31,309 nt of DNA, taken from contig CAMBXJ010000002.1 of the NCBI GenBank assembly GCA_945871455.1, positions 1-31,309 on the forward strand. Reading direction: 5' to 3'. The stretch comes from Asaia bogorensis (GTDB lineage Bacteria > Pseudomonadota > Alphaproteobacteria > Acetobacterales > Acetobacteraceae). The translations under genes were made by a program, and so were the position numbers. The first letter of the stretch is position 1. Every line of letters begins with the position of its first letter. Below the pieces are notes generated by a model. That model did no database searches, was not told the DNA's origin, and worked only from the letters and a program-made list of their open reading frames with translations. Below are positions 24,294 through 31,309 of this stretch, one piece after another.

Positions 24294-25559
24294 GTGACCG
24301 AAACCATCCAATTGACCCGACTGCCCTCCGGCCTGACGGTCGTGACCGAGCGCATGGACCGGGTCGAGACCGTCTCCTTCGGCGCCTATGTCGCCACCGG
24401 ATCCCGCAACGAACATGCGGACGAAAATGGCGTGTCCCACTTCCTGGAGCACATGGCGTTCAAGGGCACCGAACGCCGCTCCGCCGCCGCCATCGCGGAG
24501 GAAATCGAGGCCGTGGGCGGTCATCTGAACGCCTACACCGCCCGGGAACAGACCGCCTATTACGTGAAGGTGCTGAAAGAAGACACCGCGCTGGCCGCCG
24601 ATATCGTGGGCGACATCCTGACCCATTCCACCTTCGAGCCGGAGGAACTGGAGCGCGAGCGCGGCGTCATCCTGCAGGAAATCGGCCAAGCCAACGACAC
24701 CCCGGACGACATCATCTTCGACCACTTCCAGCACGCCGCCTTTCCCGACCAGCCGCTCGGCCGCCCCGTCCTGGGGTCGGAGGACGGGATCAAGAGCATG
24801 CCGCGCGCCATGCTGACCGGCTACATGAAGCGCCATTACGCACACCCGAACGTGGTGATCGCCGCCGCCGGCAACCTGCATCACGACGATATCCTGGACA
24901 TGGTCGGGCGCCATTTCGGCGACCTGCCGACCGAACCGCCGCCGTCCATGTCCACCGCGACCTACCAAGGCGGAGAGTTCCGGGAAGACCGCGACCTGGA
25001 TCAGGTGCATATCGTGCTGGGCTTCCCTTCCGCCGGGTTCGGCGATCCCGACTATTACCCGACCCTGCTGCTGTCCACCTTGCTGGGCGGCGGCATGTCG
25101 TCTCGGTTGTTTCAGGAAGTGCGGGAAAAGCGGGGGTTGGTCTATTCCATCTACTCCTTCAGCGCGCCCTATGTGGATGGCGGGCTGTTCGGCATCTATG
25201 CCGGCACCGGCGAAAGCGAGGCCGCCGAACTGATGCCCGTCACGCTGGCCGAACTGCGCAAGGTGCAGACCGAAGTGACCGAGGCCGAACTGGCGCGCGC
25301 CCGCGCCCAGGTGAAGGCGAGCCTGCTGATGTCGCTGGAAAGCACCGGCAGCCGGTGCGAGCAACTCGCTCGGCAGATCCAGATCTTCGGCCGGGTCGTG
25401 CCGACGGCGGAAACCGTCGCCAAGCTGAACGCGGTGACACCCGATGACATCCAGCGCGCGGCGGTGCGCCATTTCCGCGGCACGCCAACCCTGGCCACAA
25501 TGGGTCCGGCAAGCCGGGTGCCGACCCTGGCGGAAATCGCGGATATTTTGGCGGCGTGA
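24294..25559 (+). CDS. M16 family zinc peptidase, mitochondrial processing peptidase-like
   Basis: A 421-residue inverzincin. The inverted zinc motif HFLEH is in VSHFLEHMAFKGT, with the third ligand glutamate in ERGVILQEIG about 75 residues on. YSIYSFSAPYVDGGLFGIYAGT and LLLSTLLGGGMSSRLFQEVREKRGLVY mark the second half. Proteins of this type in alphaproteobacteria are the closest bacterial relatives of the mitochondrial processing peptidase; their bacterial substrates are poorly known. The homologous start is GTG at 24294 (read as MTETIQLTRLPSGL), preceded by a distant AGGGA; an ATG at 24216 gives 26 extra non-conserved residues. It ends at a strong hairpin. It is divergent from the TPR gene. 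Confidence 0.93.
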   Translation: MTETIQLTRLPSGLTVVTERMDRVETVSFGAYVATGSRNEHADENGVSHFLEHMAFKGTERRSAAAIAEEIEAVGGHLNAYTAREQTAYYVKVLKEDTALAADIVGDILTHSTFEPEELERERGVILQEIGQANDTPDDIIFDHFQHAAFPDQPLGRPVLGSEDGIKSMPRAMLTGYMKRHYAHPNVVIAAAGNLHHDDILDMVGRHFGDLPTEPPPSMSTATYQGGEFREDRDLDQVHIVLGFPSAGFGDPDYYPTLLLSTLLGGGMSSRLFQEVREKRGLVYSIYSFSAPYVDGGLFGIYAGTGESEAAELMPVTLAELRKVQTEVTEAELARARAQVKASLLMSLESTGSRCEQLARQIQIFGRVVPTAETVAKLNAVTPDDIQRAAVRHFRGTPTLATMGPASRVPTLAEIADILAA

Positions 25560-25567
25560 TCGGGGAG

Positions 25568-25595
25568 CGGCGAACGGAGACAAACCCGTTCGCCG
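25568..25595. terminator. Perfect 10-bp hairpin between convergent genes
   Basis: CGGCGAACGG (25568-25577) is an exact inverted repeat of CCGTTCGCCG (25586-25595) around an 8-base loop. It begins nine bases after the M16 peptidase stop codon and lies before the end of the convergent GST gene, so it could stop transcription from both sides. There is no clear U-tract on either strand. Confidence 0.7.
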
Positions 25596-25657
25596 TGCCG
25601 GATTGACCCATGCTCCCTGCCTGGTCGGACAGCGATCCCACCAGGAATGAGTCGTTG

Positions 25658-26263
25658 CTAGGCCGCCCAAGCCCGCTGCATGGCCGAGCGCGCGTTGAGG
25701 CGTTGGATATAGGCGGCGACGTTGGGTTTGTCGGAAATGTCCGCGCCCAACCGGGATGCCACGGTGCAGGCGTGCCCGGTCATGATGTCGGCTCCACTGA
25801 ACGCGCCGGCCAGGAACTCCTGCCCATCCAGGGCGATATCGACGGCGCTGAGCATGCGCGCCAAAAGCTTCACCGCGCGATCGACATTCACCTGGTTGCG
25901 GCGTTCCGGGGGAAGCAGGATCGTTTCCACAACGATAATATTGACCGGCGGCATGATCATGCCTTCCGCGTAATGCAACCATTGCAGGTAGCGGGGGAAT
26001 TCGGACGACGCCACGGCCGGGACCAAACGCCCGTTGCCGTGTCGCGCAAGGACATATTCCACAATGGCGCCGGATTCGAAGATCCGGACGTCGCCATCCT
26101 CCAAGGCCGGGACACGCCCCATCGGGTGCACCTTGATGTAGTCGGGCGCGCGCATGGCGGCATCACCCAGCTTGAACCGCTCGATCTCATAGGGCAGGCC
26201 CAGTTCCTCCATCAACCAGACGATGCGGACGGAACGCGTATTGGGCGCGTGGTAGATTTTCAT
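25658..26263 (-). CDS. Glutathione S-transferase family protein, copy 1
   Basis: A 201-residue cytosolic GST. The N-terminal thioredoxin fold has MKIYHAPNTRSVRIVWLM, a serine/arginine-type active-site region, PMGRVPALEDGD with the cis-proline, and FESGAIVEYVL for the glutathione gamma-glutamyl contact. The C-terminal helical domain holds FSGADIMTGHAC and ends AYIQRLNARSAMQRAW. It should conjugate or use glutathione as cofactor; the substrate is unknown. AGGAG six bases before the ATG at 26263 supports the start. It is last in the minus-strand run and lies 75 bp after the isomerase gene. The hairpin at 25568-25595 may end the operon. Confidence 0.93.
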   Translation of the reverse strand: MKIYHAPNTRSVRIVWLMEELGLPYEIERFKLGDAAMRAPDYIKVHPMGRVPALEDGDVRIFESGAIVEYVLARHGNGRLVPAVASSEFPRYLQWLHYAEGMIMPPVNIIVVETILLPPERRNQVNVDRAVKLLARMLSAVDIALDGQEFLAGAFSGADIMTGHACTVASRLGADISDKPNVAAYIQRLNARSAMQRAWAA

Positions 26264-26338
26264 GGATCGCTCCTGAGGAATTGGCTGTTGGTGCGTTTTC
26301 GGTACAATGGTCGTGGCTGTCAGCGCGACTGCCCGGTC

Positions 26339-26959
26339 TCAGCCGGGCCGGGGCACCGCGGCCAGAATCGCTTCCTCGACCTCTCGCAGCCGATCCTTGC
26401 CGAAGAACATCTCGGTGCCGACAAAGAAGGTTGGGCTGCCGAAATTGCCGCGCGCGACAGAAGCCTCGGTGTTGGCCATCAGCCGATCCTTGACCCCCTG
26501 GTCCTGGATCGCTGCCAGGATCGCGCCGCCGTCGAGGCCGGACTGGTCCAGCGCCTGTCGGATGATGTCGGGCTCGTCCATCTTCTTGGGTTCCTCCCAC
26601 ATATGGGAAAAAACGGCATCGACGTAACGTCCGAGGAATCCATCCCGTTCGGCCGCCACGGCGCCGCGCATGATCTGCATCGTGTTGACTGGAAAATACG
26701 GATTGCGTCGGAACCGCGACAGGGCGTGCCGGCGGACGAAACGTTCGGTTTCGAGGCTTGCATACTCGTTCTTGTTCTTGATGCCCTTGAACTGCACCAT
26801 CGGCGACTGGTTGTTGGTCAGTTTGAAGACGCCGCCCAGCAGCACAGGGACATAGGAAAACCGGGCGCCGGTCCGCGCCTCGATGGCGGGCAGCACCTTG
26901 TGGCAGAGATAGGCGTTGGGACTGCCGAAATCGAAATGGAACTCCAGGTTGGTCGTCAT
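26339..26959 (-). CDS. 2-hydroxychromene-2-carboxylate isomerase family (DsbA/kappa-GST fold) protein
   Basis: A 206-residue thioredoxin-fold protein. It opens with LEFHFDFGSPNAYLCHKVLPAIEART, the SPxxYL motif of HCCA isomerases and kappa GSTs, with S13 as the likely glutathione-activating serine. VLLGGVFKLTNN, FPVNTMQIMRGA and NFGSPTFFVGTEMFFGKDRL follow, the latter being the usual C-terminal GSPTFFV motif. The family isomerises a chromene carboxylate in naphthalene breakdown using glutathione, but many relatives have other substrates. The ATG at 26959 begins the homology; a longer frame to 27055 runs into the neighbour's end. It sits between two GST genes, consistent with a glutathione-dependent pathway. 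Confidence 0.9.
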   Translation of the reverse strand: MTTNLEFHFDFGSPNAYLCHKVLPAIEARTGARFSYVPVLLGGVFKLTNNQSPMVQFKGIKNKNEYASLETERFVRRHALSRFRRNPYFPVNTMQIMRGAVAAERDGFLGRYVDAVFSHMWEEPKKMDEPDIIRQALDQSGLDGGAILAAIQDQGVKDRLMANTEASVARGNFGSPTFFVGTEMFFGKDRLREVEEAILAAVPRPG

Positions 26960-26987
26960 GGATCGGGCGACTCCTTGGCGCGATGGG

Positions 26988-27635
26988 TTATGGCTTCGGC
27001 GGCGTGTTGCGGACAACCGCCCGGAGATAGGCCGGGCGGGCGGTGATACGGGCATTGTAGGCGACCGCGCGGGCGCCGACCGGTATGCCGTAGCTGACCG
27101 CCCAGGTCAGGCATGTCGACAGCAGCATATCGGCCGCCGTTAGACGATCGCCGAACAGATAGGGAAGACCCTCGGCCAATTGCCGATCGACCGCGCGCAT
27201 TTGCTGGCCGAAATACGCGGCAGCCGAATCGCAGACCTCTGGCGCCGCCCCATATATCTCGGGTAAATAACGATGACGGCGGATCACGTATAGCGACGCC
27301 GCGTCAAGCTCCGTCATGATGAAGAAGCACCATTCCAGACATTGCGCGCGTTCCCGGGCGGCGCGCGGCATCAGCGCGGTTTCCTCGGACGCATAGGTGT
27401 CCGACAGATAGGCGATGATGGCGGCGCTTTCGGTGATGGTGAAGGTGCCATCCCGCAGCAGCGGAATTTTCTGGCGAGCGGTCAGCGCCGTATATTCCGG
27501 CGTCTTGGTCTCTCCCGTACGCGGCTGGATTGGCCGGCTTTCATAATCCAGCCCCAGTTCCGCCAGCGCCCAATGCGCCCGCAGCGCTCGCCCCGTGCCG
27601 GCACCCCAAAGAACGAGGCCTTTATGCTCGGTCAT
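26988..27635 (-). CDS. Glutathione S-transferase family protein, copy 2
   Basis: A 215-residue GST. The N-terminal domain reads VLWGAGTGRALRAHWALAELGLDYESRP, then ARQKIPLLRDGT and TITESAAIIAYLSDTY, with the glutathione-binding ES. The C-terminal domain has QCLEWCFFIMTELDAASLYVIRRH and LTAADMLLSTCLTWA with the conserved N-capping D. It is clearly distinct from the other GST of this cluster. The ATG at 27635 lies one base after the stop of the CoA-transferase gene, and AAGGAG seven bases upstream supports the start. The isomerase gene follows after 28 bp. The tight spacing makes a shared transcript likely. Confidence 0.93.
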   Translation of the reverse strand: MTEHKGLVLWGAGTGRALRAHWALAELGLDYESRPIQPRTGETKTPEYTALTARQKIPLLRDGTFTITESAAIIAYLSDTYASEETALMPRAARERAQCLEWCFFIMTELDAASLYVIRRHRYLPEIYGAAPEVCDSAAAYFGQQMRAVDRQLAEGLPYLFGDRLTAADMLLSTCLTWAVSYGIPVGARAVAYNARITARPAYLRAVVRNTPPKP

Positions 27636-27636
27636 G

Positions 27637-28875
27637 TCAGGTCTCCTTGCCAAGGTTCGAGGCCGCGGATCGTGCCGCTCCGGTCGCTTTCAGGGCGGCG
27701 ATCTCATGCCCGGAAAAGCCGAGTTCCGTCAGGATCTGATCGGTATGCTCGCCGATCCGGGGCGCCGGCCCGCCGATTGCCGCCGGAGTCTGCTCAAAAC
27801 GCGCCGCCGGCCTGGGCTGGCGAACCTGGCCGAAGCCTGGCTGGTCCAGCACCTCGATCAGGCCGCTATGGACGACCTGGGGATCGGACGCCACCTGGTC
27901 ACGGGTCAGCACCGGGGCACAGGGAACGTCGGCCGCATCCAGTCGCTCCAGCCAATATCCGCTGGTGTTCGCCGTGAGAATCTCCCCTACCAGGGTGATC
28001 CGTTCGGCCGCGTTCGCGCCCCGTCGCGCCGGGGTACTGAAACGCGGATCGTCGATCCATTCCGGCTTACCGAGGACACCGGCAAGCCCGCGCCATTCAG
28101 AATCAGAAACGGATCCGACCGTGATATAGCCGTCCCGTGTCTGGTAGATCAGATCGGGGCGAGCGGCTTGGTTGGTAACGGTTGGTTCGGGGTTGACGAT
28201 CATGTGCTGGGTCATCGCCTCCGGCCAGATGAAGGCGATCATGGTATCCAGCATCGACAGGCGCACATGCTGGCCCTGCCCGCTCCGCTCCCGCGCGAAC
28301 AACGCAGCGCAGACCGCCTGCGCCGCGTGCACCGCCGTCGTCTTGTCGGCAACGATCGTGCGCACCATGCGCGGACGGCCCGTCGATGGTTCCGCCTGCA
28401 CGTCGGCAAGGCCGGACAGCGACTGGATGATCGGGTCGTAGACACGCTTTTTGGCATAGGGGCCCGTTTCCCCCACGCCGCTGATCGATACATAGACAAG
28501 TCGGGGATTGAGCACGCGGAGCGACGGTTCATCCAGCCCCAGCCGCTTCATCGTGCCGGGCCGGAAATTCTGCACGAGCACATCGGCGCCGGCCACCAGA
28601 CGCCGTACCACGTCGACGGCGGATGGCTGCTTCAGGTCCAGCGCCATGGAGCGTTTGCCGCGATTGGACGACACGAACATCGCCGTGAACTCGCCCGAAC
28701 CGGCGGTCCGACGCGCGATATCGCCGCCGAGAGGTTCCAGTTTGATGACATCGGCCCCTTGGTCGGCCAACAACATCGTGCAGACCGGCCCCGAAATGAC
28801 GGTGGTCAGGTCGATGACCCGGATGCCTGCCAAGGGTCCGGTGCCGAGGGGTCGGGGGATAGAGGGGTCGGGCAT
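27637..28875 (-). CDS. Class III (CaiB/BaiF) CoA-transferase
   Basis: A 412-residue family III CoA-transferase that moves CoA between carboxylic acids. LAGIRVIDLTTVISGPVCTMLLADQGADVIKLEP opens the protein, then SSNRGKRSMALDLK, DVLVQNFRPGTMKRLGL, YVSISGVGETGPYAKKRVYDPIIQSLSGL, with the aspartate in YDPIIQ corresponding to the catalytic residue of formyl-CoA transferase, and RSGQGQHVRLSMLD. The second half has DGYITVGSVSDSEW and APVLTRDQVASDPQV. The substrate is unknown. GGAGG nine bases before the ATG at 28875 supports the start. GST copy 2 follows after one base, and the SDR gene is upstream after a 105-bp gap. Confidence 0.95.
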   Translation of the reverse strand: MPDPSIPRPLGTGPLAGIRVIDLTTVISGPVCTMLLADQGADVIKLEPLGGDIARRTAGSGEFTAMFVSSNRGKRSMALDLKQPSAVDVVRRLVAGADVLVQNFRPGTMKRLGLDEPSLRVLNPRLVYVSISGVGETGPYAKKRVYDPIIQSLSGLADVQAEPSTGRPRMVRTIVADKTTAVHAAQAVCAALFARERSGQGQHVRLSMLDTMIAFIWPEAMTQHMIVNPEPTVTNQAARPDLIYQTRDGYITVGSVSDSEWRGLAGVLGKPEWIDDPRFSTPARRGANAAERITLVGEILTANTSGYWLERLDAADVPCAPVLTRDQVASDPQVVHSGLIEVLDQPGFGQVRQPRPAARFEQTPAAIGGPAPRIGEHTDQILTELGFSGHEIAALKATGAARSAASNLGKET

Positions 28876-28980
28876 GGGATGGGTCCTCCGTTGTTGGTTC
28901 CGGGGAGCGCTCTAAATCCGTCGTCCGAACAAGTGATTAAGGCTGGTTGGTCGGGCGTACATGGCCGGCTGCGCCATTGC

Positions 28981-29712
28981 TCACCATTTCTCGATCCAGG
29001 GCCGCAGATCCAGTTCATGCGTCCAGGCGGTTCGGCTCTGGGCATGCAGGTTCCAGTAGTTCTCGGCGATGGCGTCGGGATCGAGGATACCACCTTGCGC
29101 CTTAAGGGCATCGAAGTCCGCCCCGCGCCGTTGGCGGACGAATTCGGTATCGATGCCGCCGTCGATGATAACATGGGCGACATGGATGCCTTCCGGGCCG
29201 AGTTCACGCGCCATGCTCTGCGCCAGCGCGCGCAATGCGTGCTTACCCCCGGCGAAGGCGGCGTATCCGACGCCGCCGCGCATGCCGGCCGTGGCGCCGG
29301 TGAACAGCATGGTGCCGCGGCCGCGTGGCACCATGACACGCGCAACCTCGCGTCCAATCAGGAAGCCGCTTAACGCGCACATTTCCCAGACTTTCGTATA
29401 GACGCGCGTGGTGGTTTCGCGGATGCCGAAACGGACATTGCCGCCGACATTGAAGACGAGAACCTCGATCGGGCCGATATCGCGCTCGATCGATGCGACC
29501 AGTTCGATCACCTGGTCCTCCCGTCGGGCATCGCTGCCGAAGCCGTACGCCTCGCCGCCCGCTTCGCGGATCGCGGCGACCAGGGGTTGGAGCTTTTCGG
29601 CGGTCCGTCGCGTCGCGCATATCGTGAAGCCTTCGCATGCGAACCGTCGCGCGATGGCGCCCCCGGTCGCATCACCTGCGCCGATCACCAGCGCTACCCG
29701 CTTGTCCGTCAT
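28981..29712 (-). CDS. Atypical short-chain dehydrogenase/reductase family protein
   Basis: A 243-residue Rossmann-fold protein. The cofactor region is GAGDATGGAIARRFA (11-25), with the third glycine pattern weaker than in classical SDRs; NVGGN (88-92) replaces NNAG. The catalytic region reads FTGATAGMRGGVGYAAFAGGKHALRALAQ. The YxxxK motif is FAGGK, so the tyrosine is F153 while K157 is kept; the nearby Y150 is three residues too early. This phenylalanine variant also occurs in a known SDR subgroup with the segment ALRALAQSMARELGPEGIHVAHVIIDG, from memory. It may be a non-classical enzyme or a binding protein. GGAGAG eight bases before the ATG at 29712 supports the start. Confidence 0.9.
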   Translation of the reverse strand: MTDKRVALVIGAGDATGGAIARRFACEGFTICATRRTAEKLQPLVAAIREAGGEAYGFGSDARREDQVIELVASIERDIGPIEVLVFNVGGNVRFGIRETTTRVYTKVWEMCALSGFLIGREVARVMVPRGRGTMLFTGATAGMRGGVGYAAFAGGKHALRALAQSMARELGPEGIHVAHVIIDGGIDTEFVRQRRGADFDALKAQGGILDPDAIAENYWNLHAQSRTAWTHELDLRPWIEKW

Positions 29713-30057
29713 GTTCGACGCTCTCCGGTTGTTTCGCCACTTTCAACCTCAGCGGTTTGGCAGCCGAGCGGGGCTGCGTCCAGTCCGAGGATGCCGGCGA
29801 CCCGGGACCGATGGTTTAGCGCCAAACGACCAAAACGGTGACTCACCATCCGATGCGGTCTCGCCCAGCCCGCATCCACAATTTTGTCAGGCAGCAGCCA
29901 CGATCGTGGTGGACGGCGGCCCGGCGGCCGCCATGAGGGGGAGATACGGGCCGAGGGGCCTTGTTTCGGTCGGTTGGAATCATGTTCGTCATGGGTGCGG
30001 CATGCGCGAGCGGGATGGAACAGAAATGCGGGCCATCTGCCCGATCGCCCCGCGCAA
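29713..30057. other. Gene-free stretch with short palindromes
   Basis: This 345-bp gap lies between the SDR gene and the end of the small secreted protein gene. It contains a GC-rich inverted repeat, GGCGGCC at 29915-29921 and GGCCGCC at 29926-29932, and a perfect 12-base palindrome CCACGATCGTGG at 29898-29909. The promoter of the SDR-CoA-transferase-GST run should lie at its left end. No coding frame is supported. Confidence 0.5.
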
Positions 30058-30414
30058 CTACCGCGTCACCGGCTCCATCCGCACCACCGGCGCACCCGGA
30101 CCTCGCAACAGGTTGCCCGCCGGCGGTCCATGCAGCACGTCGCCCGGTGGACCGTGCAGGATATCGCGAGGCCCCGGCAGCGCGGGTCCGCATTCCAACG
30201 ACGAGTTGGTCTCAATCGGAACCCCGAGATAGACCTGACCGGACATGCCGCGCGGCACACCGGGACGTCGCGCCAGGTCGACGGCCAATGGCAGTACCGG
30301 ACTGGGGATCTCGGAAGCGCCGGGGGGCGCCTGCGTCAACCGCGCACAGTCCGCCGGCTGCGCTTCCGCTTGCGCCGAGACCAACATCGCCAACAGGATC
30401 GGAAACCACCACAT
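30058..30414 (-). CDS. Small secreted proline/glycine-rich hypothetical protein
   Basis: A 118-residue protein with a clear signal peptide: MWWFPILLAMLVSAQAEA, cleaved probably after AEA. The mature part contains two cysteines (ADCARL and SLECGP), which could form a disulphide. The C-terminal third holds a short imperfect repeat of about eight residues (DILHGPPG, DVLHGPPA, NLLRGPGA). I do not recognise a family and give no function. The ATG at 30414 is preferred; a GTG at 30429 adds five residues before the signal. The gene starts about 50 bp after the end of the CMD-like gene on the same strand and could be co-transcribed with it. Confidence 0.6.
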   Translation of the reverse strand: MWWFPILLAMLVSAQAEAQPADCARLTQAPPGASEIPSPVLPLAVDLARRPGVPRGMSGQVYLGVPIETNSSLECGPALPGPRDILHGPPGDVLHGPPAGNLLRGPGAPVVRMEPVTR

Positions 30415-30467
30415 CCCGGCAGGATGCACCGGCCCGTCTGAACGAACCCTTAACGCAGGGTCCGCGC

Positions 30468-31244
30468 CTACGCTTTTTGCGCCTCGGCCCGCTTCAACTC
30501 ATCCAGCAAGGCCGGCAATCCCACCGCGATCGTGTGGACACCAAGCACGCTGGTCAGTTCGAGGACTTCCATGATCTCGGCCGGGGTGGCGCCCTGTTTC
30601 AGCGCGTTTTCCATGTGGATGCGGGTCCCGGGCTCATACAGGTGCGTCGTCGCGGCATCGATCGCCACGTAGATCAGTTCCCGCACCTTCGGCTCCAACG
30701 TGCCGGTCTTCCAGGGCACCGAGGAAAATTCGCCATAGGCCTCGAAGTAATCCGGCGACAGGGCCAGGACGTTGTCCCAAAGGCTCGACCAGTAACCCCG
30801 GTTGGCGATGAAGTCGTCCTTCAGTTTTTGCTGACGCGGCGACAGCGGGCCGGATGGCAGTTCGTCGCCGCGGCCGGTGGCACGCATCGACTCCACCAAC
30901 AGGGGTACGCCCATGGTGATTGTATGCACGCCCAGCACCGAGGTCAGCTGGTAGACTTCCATGATCTCATCACGGGTGGCGCCATGGGCCAGCGCGTTGC
31001 GGATATGGATGCGCAGCCCCGGCTCATACATGTGGGTCGTCGACGAATCGATCGCGATATAGATGAATTCCTTCACCTTCGGCGACAGGGTGCCGTTCTT
31101 CCACGGCACCGACGACAGTTTCGCGTAGGCGGCGAAGTAATCGGGCGCGATGTCAAGCACAGGGTCCCAGCCGCGGCTCCAATAGCCGCGCGCGTCGATG
31201 AAATCCTGTTTGATCCGGGCCTTGCGGTCTTCGGCGGCAGTCAT
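30468..31244 (-). CDS. Carboxymuconolactone decarboxylase family protein with two tandem domains
   Basis: A 258-residue protein made of two copies of the CMD/AhpD-like helical domain, residues about 12-112 and 142-242, offset by exactly 130. Repeated segments include FIDARGYWSRGWD/FIANRGYWSSLWD, LSSVPWKNGTL/FSSVPWKTGTL, IAIDSSTTHMYEPGLRIH/VAIDAATTHLYEPGTRIH and LTSVLGVHTI. The CxxC redox pair of AhpD is absent. The conserved THxYEPG..IH motif may form the active centre, as histidines do in gamma-carboxymuconolactone decarboxylases. The substrate is unknown. The ATG at 31244 has GGGAGA with about six to seven bases before it. The small secreted protein lies downstream on the same strand. Confidence 0.92.
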   Translation of the reverse strand: MTAAEDRKARIKQDFIDARGYWSRGWDPVLDIAPDYFAAYAKLSSVPWKNGTLSPKVKEFIYIAIDSSTTHMYEPGLRIHIRNALAHGATRDEIMEVYQLTSVLGVHTITMGVPLLVESMRATGRGDELPSGPLSPRQQKLKDDFIANRGYWSSLWDNVLALSPDYFEAYGEFSSVPWKTGTLEPKVRELIYVAIDAATTHLYEPGTRIHMENALKQGATPAEIMEVLELTSVLGVHTIAVGLPALLDELKRAEAQKA

Positions 31245-31309
31245 GTTCGGTCTCCCATGGACGGTTGGGTACCGATTGTCGTGCGACGCCGCTGGCGGTT
31301 CGTCAAGTC

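Noticed and set aside
24270..25982. 570-residue minus-strand frame opposite the M16 peptidase
   Set aside because: It is a codon-position mirror of the peptidase gene and has no domain of its own.
27595..29373. 592-residue plus-strand frame opposite the CoA-transferase and SDR genes
   Set aside because: Composition-driven; three conserved minus-strand genes account for the region.
1..31309. CRISPR array, tRNA or rRNA genes, insertion sequence, prophage or defence island
   Set aside because: I saw no regularly spaced repeats, tRNA-like arms, transposase, integrase or defence-type genes. Covariance or profile searches were not possible here.

Overview
The window is GC-rich, densely packed bacterial chromosome. 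The gene content points to an alphaproteobacterium, most likely Acetobacteraceae/Rhodospirillales. The main reasons are a ChvG/ChvI two-component pair close to a short HPr kinase, RapZ and a truncated phosphotransferase relay, an adjacent hemE-hemH pair, an MPP-like M16 peptidase, and a Bug-type periplasmic receptor without transporter partners. The assignment rests on family resemblance and gene order, not on a marker gene. No rRNA, tRNA, CRISPR array, complete insertion sequence or phage gene was found. Roughly thirty genes are supported, most ending in known families.

Layout. Positions 1-3339 hold the 3' part of a chemoreceptor with a C-terminal PilZ domain, an orphan Bug receptor and a small membrane-anchored protein. 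Positions 3678-7854 hold a minus-strand regulatory cluster read hprK, rapZ, EIIA(Man type), HPr, Enzyme I; several start and stop codons overlap. Positions 8045-9768 carry a plus-strand pair (PLP threonine/serine dehydratase and enoyl-CoA hydratase) lying between hprK and the chvG-chvI pair (9908-12313). A HugZ-like flavin-fold protein is divergent from chvI. Positions 13166-15314 form an irregular patch: an M14-type deacylase flanked by stretches that look non-coding or decayed.

Positions 15315-17118 hold two luciferase-like monooxygenases in tandem, followed by an orphan OmpR-type regulator (17597-18322). hemH and hemE (18775-20902) overlap and make the last and an earlier step of haem synthesis. 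A phosphodiesterase (21203-22468) and a TPR-glycosyltransferase-like protein (22401-24026) converge and overlap tail to tail. An M16 peptidase (24294-25559) ends at a strong hairpin. Positions 25658-29712 form a minus-strand run of SDR, class III CoA-transferase, GST, HCCA-isomerase-like thioredoxin-fold protein and GST, which looks like a catabolic or detoxification unit. A small secreted protein and a duplicated carboxymuconolactone-decarboxylase-like protein close the window.

How the parts relate. Enzyme I, HPr and EIIA can pass phosphate from PEP but there is no EIIB or EIIC, so the relay is probably regulatory. HprK can act on a conserved serine of HPr, and ChvG/ChvI and RapZ are known regulatory neighbours in related bacteria. 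I see no clearly new defence or mobile system. The points most worth a second look are the split chvGI-hprK locus, the glutathione/CoA-transferase operon with an SDR that lacks its catalytic tyrosine, the four-cysteine tail of ferrochelatase, and the multi-frame remnant at 14822-15314.
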